Origin: MFD04716-140 sp963703125
GTDB taxonomy: Bacteria > Bacteroidota > Bacteroidia > Flavobacteriales > Flavobacteriaceae
DNA length: 64,000 nt
Assembly: GCA_963703125.1 (NCBI GenBank)
Contig: OY969790.1
Coordinates: 3,472,001 to 3,536,000, forward strand
Direction: 5' to 3'
Within the stretch, counting starts at the first letter, position 1; the number at the start of each line of letters is the position of its first letter. Under the pieces are notes generated by a model. The model was given only the letters and a program-made list of their open reading frames with translations, did not search any database and was not told the DNA's origin. Made by a program: the position numbers and the translations under genes. Of this stretch, positions 54,820-64,000 are shown in pieces.

Positions 54820-55881
54820 TTAAATTTTTAACAAAAACTCAACAGAGTCTATACCATCGGCATAATCTTTTAGGGATGGAGTCTGGGAAGATCCAAATGG
54901 AATTTCACTTTCTGCAACATCTTCACCGATGATACATTGAATTTGATCCGCATCATTCCCTAAACGCAGTTTTAATTTTTCAAGATCCCCATATTCTTCA
55001 TAAAATAAGGAGGCAATAGGTGAACCATAATTTACGTCATTTTTGAGAATCAAGAATCCGTTATCCAGAATCGCGAACTCACTCATTAGATACACTGCCT
55101 TATTGTAGTCGTAATTATTGGAATATTTTACTTTGTCCATGATAAAACTATAGGAATTTATCGATTTGAAAAAAAGTTCAAAATCATAACCGACTGGGAC
55201 AAAAATTTTGGATACGCTTCTACAACCCAAGCCATAATATCTAAAGATATCTTCCCCCAGTGCATGTAACTTCTCAAAACTCTCATAGCCCGTTAATACG
55301 GCCACGGAATTTCGATTTTTGCGAATAATATTTGGTCCTTTTCCAAAATAGTGTTCAAAATAACGGGCAGTATTGTTACTTCCCGTGGCAATAATTGCGT
55401 CGAAATCCTTGAGCAACCCATCAGTAAAGATTATTTTATCACGCAAAGAAGTTTCCAGTTCGGCAAGATAATCTGCTATAAAAGGAAGCAATACAGAATC
55501 ATTGGATGATAACTTAATGAGAGCAGTGTTCCCAGTCACCAATACCGCCATAAAATCGTGAAAACCTACCAAAGGAATATTTCCGGCCATGATTATAGCC
55601 ACAACTTTGGGATTTTCAACTTTAATAGTATAGGGTGTCAACCAATCTTCCAATGATTCCTGGTTCAGTAATTTTCCCCAGCTATGTAGCGAAAAGAGGA
55701 TATTTTCTTTTGTAAACCAACCGTTTTTATGCCCTGCCAATTCTACAACATCATCAAATCTTTTAAACCAAGGCCGCTCATTATCAGCTGACTGTGTGTC
55801 ATTATTAGCACATTCGCAATACTTTAGGAAGAAATCACCAAGTTTGGCAAAAGCATTAATTCGTTGCTTTAGGTGGCTCAT
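54820..55881 (-). CDS. LuxC-like acyl-CoA reductase
   Basis: 353 residues. LuxC-type features are MAGNIPLVGFHDFMAVLVTGN and the catalytic Cys in YYGLGCRSVSKIFVP. The family reduces acyl-CoA or activated acyl groups to aldehydes with NADPH. No luxD or luxE gene is near. Translation starts opposite the ferredoxin gene across a 135-bp divergent region, and serC follows 95 nt downstream. A TACTTTTG -7-like element lies on the minus strand at 55920-55927. Confidence 0.85.
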   Translation of the reverse strand: MSHLKQRINAFAKLGDFFLKYCECANNDTQSADNERPWFKRFDDVVELAGHKNGWFTKENILFSLHSWGKLLNQESLEDWLTPYTIKVENPKVVAIIMAGNIPLVGFHDFMAVLVTGNTALIKLSSNDSVLLPFIADYLAELETSLRDKIIFTDGLLKDFDAIIATGSNNTARYFEHYFGKGPNIIRKNRNSVAVLTGYESFEKLHALGEDIFRYYGLGCRSVSKIFVPVGYDFELFFKSINSYSFIMDKVKYSNNYDYNKAVYLMSEFAILDNGFLILKNDVNYGSPIASLFYEEYGDLEKLKLRLGNDADQIQCIIGEDVAESEIPFGSSQTPSLKDYADGIDSVEFLLKI

Positions 55882-56016
55882 TATATTTGTACGGGATTGG
55901 TTTACGCTTTACCTTTGTGCAAAAGTAAGTATTGTTGCATTATTTCGTACCTAGTAGGAATTATATATGATAAGCAACAATGTCCCAATTAATGAGTTAT
56001 TTTAAAAAAGAAGATT

Positions 56017-56370
56017 ATGGCAATTATTATAACCGATGAGTGCATTAATTGCGGTGCATGCGAGCCTGAATGCCCAAATACTGCAATTTATGAAGGTGCT
56101 GATGAGTGGCGTTATGCCGATGGTACATCCCTAAAAGGCGACGTAATCCTTACGAATGGTAAGCCGGTGAACGCCGAAGATGTACAGGAGCCTGTAAGTG
56201 ACGAAATATATTATATTGTACCGGATAAGTGCACAGAGTGCAAGGGATTCCATGATGAACCGCAGTGTGCGGCCGTATGTCCGGTTGATTGTTGTGTGCC
56301 AGATGAAGACCATGTGGAGTCTGAAGAAGTGTTGTTGGGAAAACAGCGTTTTATGCACCCGGAAGAATAA
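56017..56370 (+). CDS. 2[4Fe-4S] ferredoxin (Allochromatium-type)
   Basis: 117 residues. The first cluster motif is CINCGACEPECP (about residues 9-20). The second, CTECKGFHDEPQCAAVCP, has the eight-residue insertion between the second and third Cys typical of Allochromatium-type low-potential ferredoxins. A 35-40-residue insert separates the two motifs. It is divergent from the LuxC-like reductase, and a terminator follows. Confidence 0.93.
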   Translation: MAIIITDECINCGACEPECPNTAIYEGADEWRYADGTSLKGDVILTNGKPVNAEDVQEPVSDEIYYIVPDKCTECKGFHDEPQCAAVCPVDCCVPDEDHVESEEVLLGKQRFMHPEE

Positions 56371-56390
56371 GCGGATATTACAATAAAAAG

Positions 56391-56418
56391 AAAGCCCGAA
56401 CCTAATTCGGGCTTTTTT
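56391..56418 (+). terminator. Terminator after the ferredoxin gene
   Basis: AAGCCCGAA pairs with TTCGGGCTT around a 5-nt loop and is followed by a T-run; it begins 21 nt after the stop codon. Confidence 0.88.
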
Positions 56419-56492
56419 ATTCCAATATATTAAAGGTCCTTTAAATCTTAACATGCGATACTATTAAAGGAAATATACATTATGGGAGAAGA

Positions 56493-56523
56493 TTGAATTA
56501 ACAAGATGAAAAAACTATCTTTG
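56493..56523 (+). promoter_or_regulatory. Bacteroidota-type promoter of ychF
   Basis: TTG (56493-56495), a 20-nt spacer and TATCTTTG (56516-56523) match the consensus exactly. Transcription would start about 50 nt before the ychF ATG. Confidence 0.75.
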
Positions 56524-56580
56524 CAGCCGATTTAAACGATGTAAGATTCTTGAGAATCGAAATCACAACCTAATTATCCG

Positions 56581-57675
56581 ATGAAAGCAGGAATCGTAGG
56601 ATTGCCCAATGTGGGTAAGTCCACCTTATTTAATTGTCTCTCCAATGCGAAGGCTCAAAGTGCCAATTTTCCATTTTGTACCATTGAACCCAATATTGGA
56701 GTCGTTAATGTTCCCGATCCAAGACTGCAAAAATTGGAAGAACTTGTAAAACCGGAAAGAGTTCTGCCTGCAACCGTTGAAATAGTTGATATTGCAGGAT
56801 TGGTTAAGGGAGCGAGCAAAGGTGAAGGCCTGGGAAACCAGTTTTTGGGAAATATTCGGGAAACCGATGCGATTTTACATGTGCTGCGCTGTTTTGATAA
56901 CGATAATATCGTACATGTTGATGGTTCGGTGGACCCGATTCGCGATAAAGAGACTATTGACATGGAACTACAATTGAAAGATCTCGAAACGGTGGATAAA
57001 AAATTGGAGAAAGTAAAAAGAGCCGCAAAAACCGGTAATAAAGAAGCGCAAAAAGAGGAAGCTGTCTTGCTAAAGGTCAAAGACGGACTCGAAAAAGGGA
57101 TTTCCGTTCGTGCGATTGATATTGATAAAGAATCGAGAACAGAATTTGTGGATCCGCTTCAATTTATAACGGATAAACCTGTCATGTATGTTTGCAATGT
57201 GGATGAAGAATCGGCCGCTATTGGAAATGCCTATGTGGAGAAAGTAAAAGCGGCAGTATCTGGCGAAAATGCCGAGGTTATCTTTTTGGCCGTAGGCACA
57301 GAAGCTGATATTACGGAATTGGAAACCTACGAAGAACGGCAAATGTTTTTGGAAGATTTAGGGCTGTCAGAACCTGGATCCGCCAAATTGATAAGGGGTG
57401 CCTATAAACTTTTAAACCTGGAAACGTATTTCACCGCAGGTGTCAAGGAAGTCCGTGCATGGACCATTCCTGTCGGGGCCACTGCTCCCCAAGCTGCAGG
57501 AGTGATTCACACCGATTTTGAAAAAGGATTTATTCGCGCAGAGGTCATAGCTTACAATGATTATGTGCAATACGGCAGTGAGCCCAAGGTAAAGGAAGCC
57601 GGTAAAATGCGAGTGGAAGGTAAGGAGTACATTGTAAAAGACGGAGATGTGATGCATTTTCGGTTTAACGTATAG
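56581..57675 (+). CDS. ychF: YchF/Ola1-type redox-responsive ATPase
   Basis: 364 residues. The P-loop is GLPNVGKST (residues 6-14), G2/G3 are NFPFCTIEPN and DIAGLVKGASKGEGLG, and a C-terminal TGS-like domain ends IVKDGDVMHFRFNV. YchF belongs to the Obg family but prefers ATP (it lacks NKxD, having NVDEE) and associates with ribosomes. Its length and motifs are standard. Confidence 0.96.
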   Translation: MKAGIVGLPNVGKSTLFNCLSNAKAQSANFPFCTIEPNIGVVNVPDPRLQKLEELVKPERVLPATVEIVDIAGLVKGASKGEGLGNQFLGNIRETDAILHVLRCFDNDNIVHVDGSVDPIRDKETIDMELQLKDLETVDKKLEKVKRAAKTGNKEAQKEEAVLLKVKDGLEKGISVRAIDIDKESRTEFVDPLQFITDKPVMYVCNVDEESAAIGNAYVEKVKAAVSGENAEVIFLAVGTEADITELETYEERQMFLEDLGLSEPGSAKLIRGAYKLLNLETYFTAGVKEVRAWTIPVGATAPQAAGVIHTDFEKGFIRAEVIAYNDYVQYGSEPKVKEAGKMRVEGKEYIVKDGDVMHFRFNV

Positions 57676-57825
57676 ATCCAGATCATTACCTTTTTAAAAT
57701 TAGGTTCAACTTCCTATCTATCAACAATACCCTTTGACGTATTGTTAATTACTTTAACAGTAAGGGGTTTTATCTTTTTGCAACACTTCCTATATTAGCG
57801 GCTCTTACGAACAACCCCCTATTTA

Positions 57826-59688
57826 ATGGCTGCAGAAACCCAATATAACGAGGATAACATTCGATCTCTTGACTGGAAAGAGCACATTCGAATGCGCCCC
57901 GGTATGTATATCGGAAAATTGGGAGACGGTTCCTCTGCGGATGATGGTATCTATATTCTCCTTAAGGAAGTCATCGACAATTGTATTGACGAATTCGTGA
58001 TGGGTGCGGGAAAGACCATTGATATTGCCATAAAAGATAATGTGGTCAAAGTCCGTGATTACGGTCGTGGCATTCCCTTGGGAAAAGTGGTGGATGTAGT
58101 CTCCAAAATGAACACTGGCGGCAAATATGATAGCCGTGCCTTTAAAAAATCCGTGGGACTAAATGGCGTGGGTACAAAGGCCGTAAATGCCTTGTCCAGT
58201 TTTTTTGAAGTACAATCCTCTCGGGAAAATCAAATGAAAGTGGCGGAGTTCAGTCAGGGAATCTTGATAAAGGAAGAAGGACCTATGGATTCCAGTAAGA
58301 GAAAGGGAACCAAGGTCTCATTTACGCCAGACGAACTTATATTCAAAAAATACAAATACCGCAATGAGTATGTAGAACGCATGCTCAAGAACTATGTTTA
58401 TCTCAATCCGGGATTGACCATTATCTTCAATGGAGAAAAATTCTTCTCTGAAAATGGGTTAAAGGACCTATTGGAGGATAACAATAGCATAGACGATATG
58501 TTATATCCCGTCATTCATTTAAAGGGCGATGACATTGAGGTGGCGATTACACACAGTAAGACCCAATACAGCGAGGAATACCATTCCTTTGTAAACGGAC
58601 AAAATACCACACAAGGCGGTACGCACCAAACCGCTTTTCGCGAAGCCATTGTTAAAACGATTCGTGATTTTTACGGAAAATCCTATGAGCCATCGGATAT
58701 TCGTAAATCGATTATTTCGGCGGTAGCCATTAAGGTGATGGAACCGGTCTTCGAAAGCCAGACCAAAACAAAATTGGGATCTACCGATATGGGTGGCGAT
58801 TTGCCGACTGTACGAACCTACATCAACGATTTCATAGGAACCCAATTGGATAATTACCTGCATAAGAACCCCATTACGGCTGAAAAGCTGCAACGAAAGA
58901 TCATGCAGGCCGAACGGGAGCGCAAAGAACTTTCGGGTATTCGTAAATTGGCGAGGGACCGCGCAAAAAAAGCAAGTCTTCACAATAAAAAGTTACGGGA
59001 CTGCCGTGTGCATTTGGCGGACACGAAGGATGAAAGAAGTTTGCAGAGCACCCTTTTTATCACTGAGGGCGACTCAGCCTCTGGATCCATTACCAAATCA
59101 AGGGACGTGAATACCCAAGCGGTTTTCAGCCTTCGGGGCAAGCCTTTGAATTCGTATGGTATGTCCAAAAAGATTGTTTATGAGAACGAGGAATTCAATC
59201 TTTTGCAAGCTGCATTGAATATTGAGGAATCCATGGAGGACCTGCGCTATAACAATATTGTGATCGCTACGGATGCAGATGTTGACGGAATGCACATTAG
59301 GTTGTTATTGATCACATTCTTTCTTCAATTTTTTCCTGAATTGATTAAAGAGAACCATTTATATATTCTGCAGACCCCATTGTTCAGGGTGCGGAATAAA
59401 AAGGAAACCTTTTATTGCTATAGCCATGAGGAGAAATTGGCGGCCATTGAGAAATTATCCGGGAAGCCAGAAATTACCCGATTCAAAGGTTTGGGAGAAA
59501 TATCGCCTGACGAGTTCAAGCACTTTATCGGTGATGACATTCGCCTAGAGCCGGTAATGCTGGATAAGGCCATGTCAATTGAAAGCCTGCTGGAATTTTA
59601 TATGGGAAAAAACACGCCGGATAGGCAAGAATTCATTATAAATAATCTTAAAGTTGAACTTGATTTGATTGAAGAAAATCAATTATAA
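57826..59688 (+). CDS. parE: DNA topoisomerase IV subunit B
   Basis: 620 residues. The GHKL ATPase motifs are EVIDNCIDEF, DYGRGIPLG and VGLNGVGTKAVNALS; the TOPRIM region has FITEGDSASGS and ATDADVDGMHIR; the C-terminus carries the FKGLGEISPDEF zinc-independent interface. The total length fits ParE rather than GyrB. It precedes parC by 26 nt, forming the parE-parC operon that decatenates daughter chromosomes. Confidence 0.94.
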   Translation: MAAETQYNEDNIRSLDWKEHIRMRPGMYIGKLGDGSSADDGIYILLKEVIDNCIDEFVMGAGKTIDIAIKDNVVKVRDYGRGIPLGKVVDVVSKMNTGGKYDSRAFKKSVGLNGVGTKAVNALSSFFEVQSSRENQMKVAEFSQGILIKEEGPMDSSKRKGTKVSFTPDELIFKKYKYRNEYVERMLKNYVYLNPGLTIIFNGEKFFSENGLKDLLEDNNSIDDMLYPVIHLKGDDIEVAITHSKTQYSEEYHSFVNGQNTTQGGTHQTAFREAIVKTIRDFYGKSYEPSDIRKSIISAVAIKVMEPVFESQTKTKLGSTDMGGDLPTVRTYINDFIGTQLDNYLHKNPITAEKLQRKIMQAERERKELSGIRKLARDRAKKASLHNKKLRDCRVHLADTKDERSLQSTLFITEGDSASGSITKSRDVNTQAVFSLRGKPLNSYGMSKKIVYENEEFNLLQAALNIEESMEDLRYNNIVIATDADVDGMHIRLLLITFFLQFFPELIKENHLYILQTPLFRVRNKKETFYCYSHEEKLAAIEKLSGKPEITRFKGLGEISPDEFKHFIGDDIRLEPVMLDKAMSIESLLEFYMGKNTPDRQEFIINNLKVELDLIEENQL

Positions 59689-59714
59689 ATCATATAATTA
59701 CGAATCTGTACTGA

Positions 59715-62399
59715 ATGGAAGAAAATGATGAGCTGAATGAAGGGCAGAATGACAATCTGCCTATTTCTAATGCTGGTTCGGAGGATGGTCAAGATGCCCT
59801 TACAAAGGTATCCGGAATGTACAAAGATTGGTTTTTGGATTATGCTTCCTATGTAATTTTAGAGCGGGCGGTTCCTGCGATTGAAGATGGTTTTAAGCCA
59901 GTTCAGCGCCGTATAATGCACGCTTTAAAGGAATTGGACGATGGTCGATATAATAAAGTAGCCAATGTTGTGGGACACACCATGCAGTATCATCCCCATG
60001 GGGACGCCAGCATCGGTGATGCTATGGTGCAAATTGGCCAAAAAGAACTCCTAATCGATACCCAAGGGAACTGGGGGAATATCTTGACAGGAGATGGTGC
60101 CGCGGCATCCAGGTATATAGAGGCTCGCCTTTCTAAATTTGCGCTCGAGGTTGTTTTTAGCCCAAAAATTACCGAGTGGCAGATGTCCTATGACGGCCGA
60201 AAAAAGGAGCCTGTCAACCTTCCCGTAAAGTTTCCCTTGTTATTGGCGCAAGGTGCGGAAGGTATTGCAGTAGGATTGTCAACCAAGATACTGCCGCATA
60301 ATTTCATTGAGCTTATTGATGCCTCCATAAAGCATTTGAAGGGGCAACGTTTTAAGTTGTTTCCCGACTTTCCGACAGGTGGAATTATCGACATTAATAA
60401 CTATAATGACGGATTGAGGGGCGGTAAAATAAGGGTTCGTGCCAAAATTTCGCAATTAGATAAGAACACATTGATTATTAGTGAGATACCGTACGGAACC
60501 AACACTTCTTCTCTAATTGATTCTATATTAAAAGCGAATGAAAAAGGGAAGATAAAAGTCAAAAAAATTGAGGACAATACCGCGGCAGAAGTAGAAATTT
60601 TGGTGCACTTGCCATCTGGAATTTCTCCCGATAAGACTATAGACGCCTTATATGCTTTTACGGCCTGTGAATCATCGATATCCCCACTAGGTTGTATAAT
60701 CGAAGACAATAAACCGTTGTTTATCGGGGTCACTGAGATGTTGGAGCGCTCTACGGACAACACCGTTGAATTGCTCAAGGCCGAATTGGAAATACAGTTA
60801 AGTGAGCTTGAGGAACAATGGCATTATGCATCTTTGGAGCGTATTTTCATTGAAAACCGAATCTATCGAGATATTGAAGAGGAAGAAACTTGGGAAGGGG
60901 TTATTGCCGCAATTGACAAGGGGCTTAGGCCTTTTACGAAAAATTTAAGAAGGGCGGTTACCGAGGATGATATCGTCCGATTGACCGAAATCCGTATTAA
61001 GCGGATTTCAAAATTCGATTTGGATAAAGCGCAACAGTATTTGGACAACCTAGAAGCAAAAATCGCCGAAGTAAAACACCACTTGGGACATCTGATAGAA
61101 TTTGCGATCGATTACTTTAAAAACCTGAAGACTACTTACGGCAAAGGACGGGAGCGAAAATCGGAAATTAGGATATTTGATGATATTGAGGCCACTAAAG
61201 TTGTAATCCGAAATACAAAACTCTATATCAATAGGGAAGAAGGTTTTGTAGGCACGTCCTTAAAACGAGACGAGTATATTGCGGACTGTAGTGATATTGA
61301 TGATGTTATTGTTTTCACGAACGATGGTCAAATGACGGTCACTAAGGTAGATGCAAAAACATTTGTTGGGAAAAATATAATCCATGCCGCCGTGTTCAAG
61401 AAAAAGGACAAAAGAACCATCTATAACATGGTCTACAAAGATGGCAAAGGAGGCCCTAGTTATATAAAGCGTTTTAATGTTGACGGGGTTACCCGGGATA
61501 AAGCATATGATTTGACGAATGGCAAACCCGGCTCCGAAATTCTTTATTTTTCGGCCAACCCAAATGGTGAGGCGGAGGTGATTACTATAAATCTTCGTCA
61601 GGCAGGTAGCATTAAAAGGCTTAAATGGGACCTTGATTTTGCCGACGTGCTTATAAAAGGAAGGGCCTCCAAAGGAAACCTTGTGTCCAAATATACGGTT
61701 AAGCGGGTTGAACTGAAGGAGAAAGGCGTATCTACCTTAAAACCCAGAAAAATATGGTTCGATGATGTGGTAAGGCGCTTAAATGTGGATGGCAGAGGTG
61801 AACTTCTTGGGGAGTTTCGTGGTGATGACCTTCTGTTGATCGTCACACAGAAAGGATATGCCAAAACCATAATGCCCACGTTGACCAGTCATTTTGAAGA
61901 AGATATGATCGTTCTTGAGAAATGGAATCCCGTTAAACCGTTATCGGCAGTTTATTATGATGGGGAAAAGGAAAAATATTATGTGAAACGTTTCCTGATC
62001 GAAAACGAAAATAAAGAAGAATTGTTCATATCGGAACATCCAAAATCATTTTTGGAATTGGTTTCGACGGATTGGAGGCCTTTGGTTGAAATAGAGTTTT
62101 CAAAAGCACGTGGAAAAGATTCAAAACCAAATCAACAAATTGATATAGAACAGTTTATTTCTGTTAAAGGAATAAAAGCTTTAGGCAATCAACTGACTTC
62201 TGAGAAGTTAAAAAGCGTGAATTCTTTGGAACCTTTACCCTATACGGAACCTGAAGTCCAGAGTGCAAACGAAATGGAAGTCATTGACGAAGAGAATGTT
62301 CAATCTAAAAGATTAACAGACACATCATCGGATAACGACGGCCAAGACTTAGAGGATGGGGAAGGCCAAGATTCCGATGGACAGATAAAACTCTTCTAA
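59715..62399 (+). CDS. parC: DNA topoisomerase IV subunit A
   Basis: 894 residues. The cleavage domain has YASYVILERAVPAIEDGFKPVQRRI with the dimer contact, and the active-site Tyr in AAASRYIEARLS. The C-terminal domain (about 510-800) shows degenerate GyrA/ParC beta-pinwheel blades without a clear GyrA box. A long acidic, Asp/Ser-rich tail (about 840-894) ends in DGQIKLF. It is paired with parE just upstream, which favours ParC over GyrA. Confidence 0.94.
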   Translation: MEENDELNEGQNDNLPISNAGSEDGQDALTKVSGMYKDWFLDYASYVILERAVPAIEDGFKPVQRRIMHALKELDDGRYNKVANVVGHTMQYHPHGDASIGDAMVQIGQKELLIDTQGNWGNILTGDGAAASRYIEARLSKFALEVVFSPKITEWQMSYDGRKKEPVNLPVKFPLLLAQGAEGIAVGLSTKILPHNFIELIDASIKHLKGQRFKLFPDFPTGGIIDINNYNDGLRGGKIRVRAKISQLDKNTLIISEIPYGTNTSSLIDSILKANEKGKIKVKKIEDNTAAEVEILVHLPSGISPDKTIDALYAFTACESSISPLGCIIEDNKPLFIGVTEMLERSTDNTVELLKAELEIQLSELEEQWHYASLERIFIENRIYRDIEEEETWEGVIAAIDKGLRPFTKNLRRAVTEDDIVRLTEIRIKRISKFDLDKAQQYLDNLEAKIAEVKHHLGHLIEFAIDYFKNLKTTYGKGRERKSEIRIFDDIEATKVVIRNTKLYINREEGFVGTSLKRDEYIADCSDIDDVIVFTNDGQMTVTKVDAKTFVGKNIIHAAVFKKKDKRTIYNMVYKDGKGGPSYIKRFNVDGVTRDKAYDLTNGKPGSEILYFSANPNGEAEVITINLRQAGSIKRLKWDLDFADVLIKGRASKGNLVSKYTVKRVELKEKGVSTLKPRKIWFDDVVRRLNVDGRGELLGEFRGDDLLLIVTQKGYAKTIMPTLTSHFEEDMIVLEKWNPVKPLSAVYYDGEKEKYYVKRFLIENENKEELFISEHPKSFLELVSTDWRPLVEIEFSKARGKDSKPNQQIDIEQFISVKGIKALGNQLTSEKLKSVNSLEPLPYTEPEVQSANEMEVIDEENVQSKRLTDTSSDNDGQDLEDGEGQDSDGQIKLF

Positions 62400-62543
62400 T
62401 AAAACAAAAATGACCTTGGTTGTAATATGAAGTTCTTTAGGCATTTATAGCGAAGGTTGATTTAAGTTGACTTTATACTTAGTTCTAAGAATAATGGTTA
62501 AGACTACTTTTATATTGCTATATTTAGCCGAAAATATTTAAAA

Positions 62544-63500
62544 ATGGATTTTACCAACCCCCTGGTATACGGTGTACCTTGCTTTATTGCCTTTATTTTA
62601 CTTGAATTGACCTATAGCAAAACTCACGGTGACGATCATCTTTACGAGTGGAGGGATTTATTTGCAAGTGGCTTTATGGGAGTGGGTTCGGCCATCCTCG
62701 CACCACTTATAAAGGTAGTTTCGGCCATTGTAATTTTTGAATTCGTATTCGAATTGTTCAATCCCGAGATAAATGGAGTTCGTACAAATATCATGGGATA
62801 CCAATCATTTGGATATGCTTGGTATATATGGTTGTTATGTCAATTGGCGGACGATTTCACCTACTACTGGTTTCATCGCGCCAATCATGAAGTCCGTATT
62901 CTTTGGGCGGCACATATAGTGCATCATTCATCCGACAATTTCAATCTGGGAACAGCGGTTCGCAATGGTTGGTTCACGATTTTGTACAAACCTTTTTTTT
63001 ACATGTGGCTTCCGGCAATTGGGTTTCCGCCAGAAATGGTAGTGGTTTGCCTAGGTATCGAGGCGTTGTGGCAATTTCAACTCCATTCCGTTTATGTTCC
63101 AAAAATGGGCATTATAGAAAAAGTTTTCAATACGCATACAATGCACCAAGTGCACCATGCCCAAAATGTAGAGTACCTCGATAAAAATCACGGGGGATTC
63201 TTAAATATTTTCGACAAGATTTTTGGAACATGGAAAGAGCTCGACGACAATATTGATGTTAAATACGGAGTAATTCATGCGCCAAACTCCCATAATCCTA
63301 TTGTCATCTTGACCCACGAGTTTAAGGACATTTGGAACGACGTGAAGAAGTCCAAGAAGTTTTGGCACGCTTTAATGTATATTTTTGGCCCTCCAGGATG
63401 GAGTCCGGATGGAAGTACGCTCACCGTAAAGCAACAACAGCGATTGTTCAAGGAACAGAAGCTAAAAAACCCTGAAATAGCTTATAATAGGCCAAACTAG
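62544..63500 (+). CDS. Sterol desaturase family membrane hydroxylase
   Basis: 318 residues with about four to five membrane spans. Its di-iron His boxes are DDFTYYWFHRANH, HIVHHSSDNFN and HQVHHAQNVEYLDKNHGG. This spacing resembles the C-4/C-5 sterol desaturase and alkylglycerol monooxygenase-like branch, distinct from the shorter relative at 47456. The C-terminal 55 residues (GPPGWSPDG, LTVKQQQRLF) are typical of flavobacterial homologues. It stands alone before a bidirectional terminator. Confidence 0.9.
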   Translation: MDFTNPLVYGVPCFIAFILLELTYSKTHGDDHLYEWRDLFASGFMGVGSAILAPLIKVVSAIVIFEFVFELFNPEINGVRTNIMGYQSFGYAWYIWLLCQLADDFTYYWFHRANHEVRILWAAHIVHHSSDNFNLGTAVRNGWFTILYKPFFYMWLPAIGFPPEMVVVCLGIEALWQFQLHSVYVPKMGIIEKVFNTHTMHQVHHAQNVEYLDKNHGGFLNIFDKIFGTWKELDDNIDVKYGVIHAPNSHNPIVILTHEFKDIWNDVKKSKKFWHALMYIFGPPGWSPDGSTLTVKQQQRLFKEQKLKNPEIAYNRPN

Positions 63501-63513
63501 AGGATAATAAAGC

Positions 63514-63548
63514 AAAAAAAACACCTGATAGCCTCAGGTGTTTTTTTG
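63514..63548. terminator. Bidirectional terminator between convergent genes
   Basis: ACACCTGA and TCAGGTGT form the stem around a short loop, with A7 on the left and T8 on the right. It serves both the sterol desaturase gene and the convergent TerC-family gene. Confidence 0.85.
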
Positions 63549-63560
63549 TTCGCGATACTT

Positions 63561-64000
63561 TTATTGCCCGTTAATCTGTTTGTCTTCAACAATCCCTTTT
63601 TTGTTTCTATTCATTCGCAAATCAAAGAATTCCACCATTAAGGAAAATGCAATGGCGAAATAAAGGTATCCTTTCGGAATCGTGCCTACTTCGTTTCCAA
63701 ATACCACTAAATGTGATAAATGGGCCGACTCGGCAATTAACATAAACCCGATCAGGATGAGGAATGAAAGCCCCAAAATTTGAATGGAAGGATGGCGGTT
63801 CACAAATTCCCCGACAGGATTGGCGAACAACATCATTATAACAACCGATATCACAACCGCAACGATCATTAGCACAAGAGCGTCATTGGGATCCGGTGAT
63901 ATTCCATTGGTCATGCCAATGGCCGTTAAAATGGAATCAAATGAAAACACTATGTTGATGACCGTTATCTGCAAGATGGCACTACTCAAAGAGGTAGAGC
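63561..64000 (-). CDS. TerC family membrane protein, N-terminus beyond window end
   Basis: About 146 residues are visible and the frame is open to the last base, so the true start lies outside; an apparent TTG start at 63989 is internal. Visible motifs are ITVINIVFSFDSILTAIGMT (TerC core with acidic residue in a membrane helix), FVNRHPSIQILGLSFLILIG and the C-terminal YFAIAFSLMVEFFDLRMN. TerC/Alx proteins are multi-span membrane proteins linked to metal (Mn2+, tellurite) handling. A full protein is about 240-260 residues. Confidence 0.9.
   Translation of the reverse strand, partial: STSLSSAILQITVINIVFSFDSILTAIGMTNGISPDPNDALVLMIVAVVISVVIMMLFANPVGEFVNRHPSIQILGLSFLILIGFMLIAESAHLSHLVVFGNEVGTIPKGYLYFAIAFSLMVEFFDLRMNRNKKGIVEDKQINGQ

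Noticed and set aside
56655..57080. A 141-codon minus-strand frame inside ychF
   Set aside because: It is the shadow of a strongly conserved GTPase-fold gene; its Ser-rich composition is typical of antisense translation.
57723..57746. Inverted repeat AACAATAC/GTATTGTT upstream of parE
   Set aside because: No T-run follows, so it is not a terminator; it is AT-rich and short, and could arise by chance. An operator role cannot be supported.
58519..58983. A 154-codon minus-strand frame inside parE
   Set aside because: Antisense to conserved ParE sequence, with no independent support.
1..64000. CRISPR arrays, prophage, insertion sequences, toxin-antitoxin or restriction systems
   Set aside because: I found no regularly spaced repeats, integrases, transposases or defence-gene families anywhere in the window.

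Overview
The window is a gene-dense, AT-rich chromosomal segment from a member of the Bacteroidota, most likely a marine Flavobacteriaceae (Maribacter/Zobellia/Arenibacter-like; the genus is a guess). The signs are a SusC/SusD pair with a CarboxypepD_reg-like N-terminal domain, Bacteroidota-type promoters (TTG, about 20 nt, TAnnTTTG), a bacillithiol gene (bshB1), a ResB-CcsA fusion, and lineage-typical families (TIGR02757, DUF6146, DUF6787, DUF937, SLRGPP-tail proteins). I see no phage, insertion sequence, CRISPR array or rRNA. There is one tRNA (His).

Layout. 1-11.7 kb, minus strand: a nutrient-uptake locus with a VCBS/FG-GAP lipoprotein (cut by the window edge), SusD, a frameshifted SusC, a LacI-type regulator with a perfect palindromic operator in front of susC, a sodium:solute symporter, an unrecognised 35-residue membrane peptide and a secreted PIG-L deacetylase. 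11.8-15.2 kb, minus: a housekeeping operon (MscS channel, broken lipoprotein, Maf, KdsC-like phosphatase, DUF2520). 15.5-22.3 kb, plus: CcsBA cytochrome c biogenesis, a MATE transporter behind a strongly structured leader, a Cys/Met-metabolism PLP enzyme and BshB1. 22.3-26.4 kb: a TPR histidine kinase, tRNA-His and an M28 peptidase.

26.6-36.8 kb: an AraC regulator faces a catabolic cluster that carries all four steps of bacterial trans-4-hydroxyproline degradation: epimerase, FAD dehydrogenase, DHDPS-family deaminase, and alpha-ketoglutarate semialdehyde (KGSA) dehydrogenase. It also holds a DUF885 peptidase with a premature TGA, a DUF1272 zinc protein, a FAH-family enzyme resembling 2-keto-3-deoxyarabonate dehydratase (which also makes KGSA) and a PhyH-type Fe(II)/2-oxoglutarate dioxygenase. 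The AraC-dapA intergenic region has 21-bp-spaced direct repeats just upstream of the expected -33 region.

36.8-44.4 kb, minus: a carotenoid/retinol-type FAD oxidoreductase, three secreted hydrolases, then a coupled trio (LolD-like ATPase, CPBP protease, TIGR02757). 44.6-48.3 kb, plus: FolE, a small membrane protein, and a SorAB-like sulfite dehydrogenase pair followed by a fatty acid hydroxylase. 48.4-55.9 kb, minus: a TonB receptor with a His/Cys-rich partner, small lineage-specific proteins, SerA, SerC and a LuxC-like acyl-CoA reductase. 56-64 kb: a dicluster ferredoxin, YchF, ParE, ParC, a second sterol-desaturase-family protein and a TerC family protein cut by the window end.

Three genes in the first 32 kb each carry one lesion (SusC +1 nt, lipoprotein -1 nt, DUF885 TGG to TGA). 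They are either recent inactivations or base-call errors; the sequence alone cannot tell which. The best candidates for something undescribed are the 35-residue symporter-linked peptide, the MATE leader RNA and the combined hydroxyproline/KGSA island.
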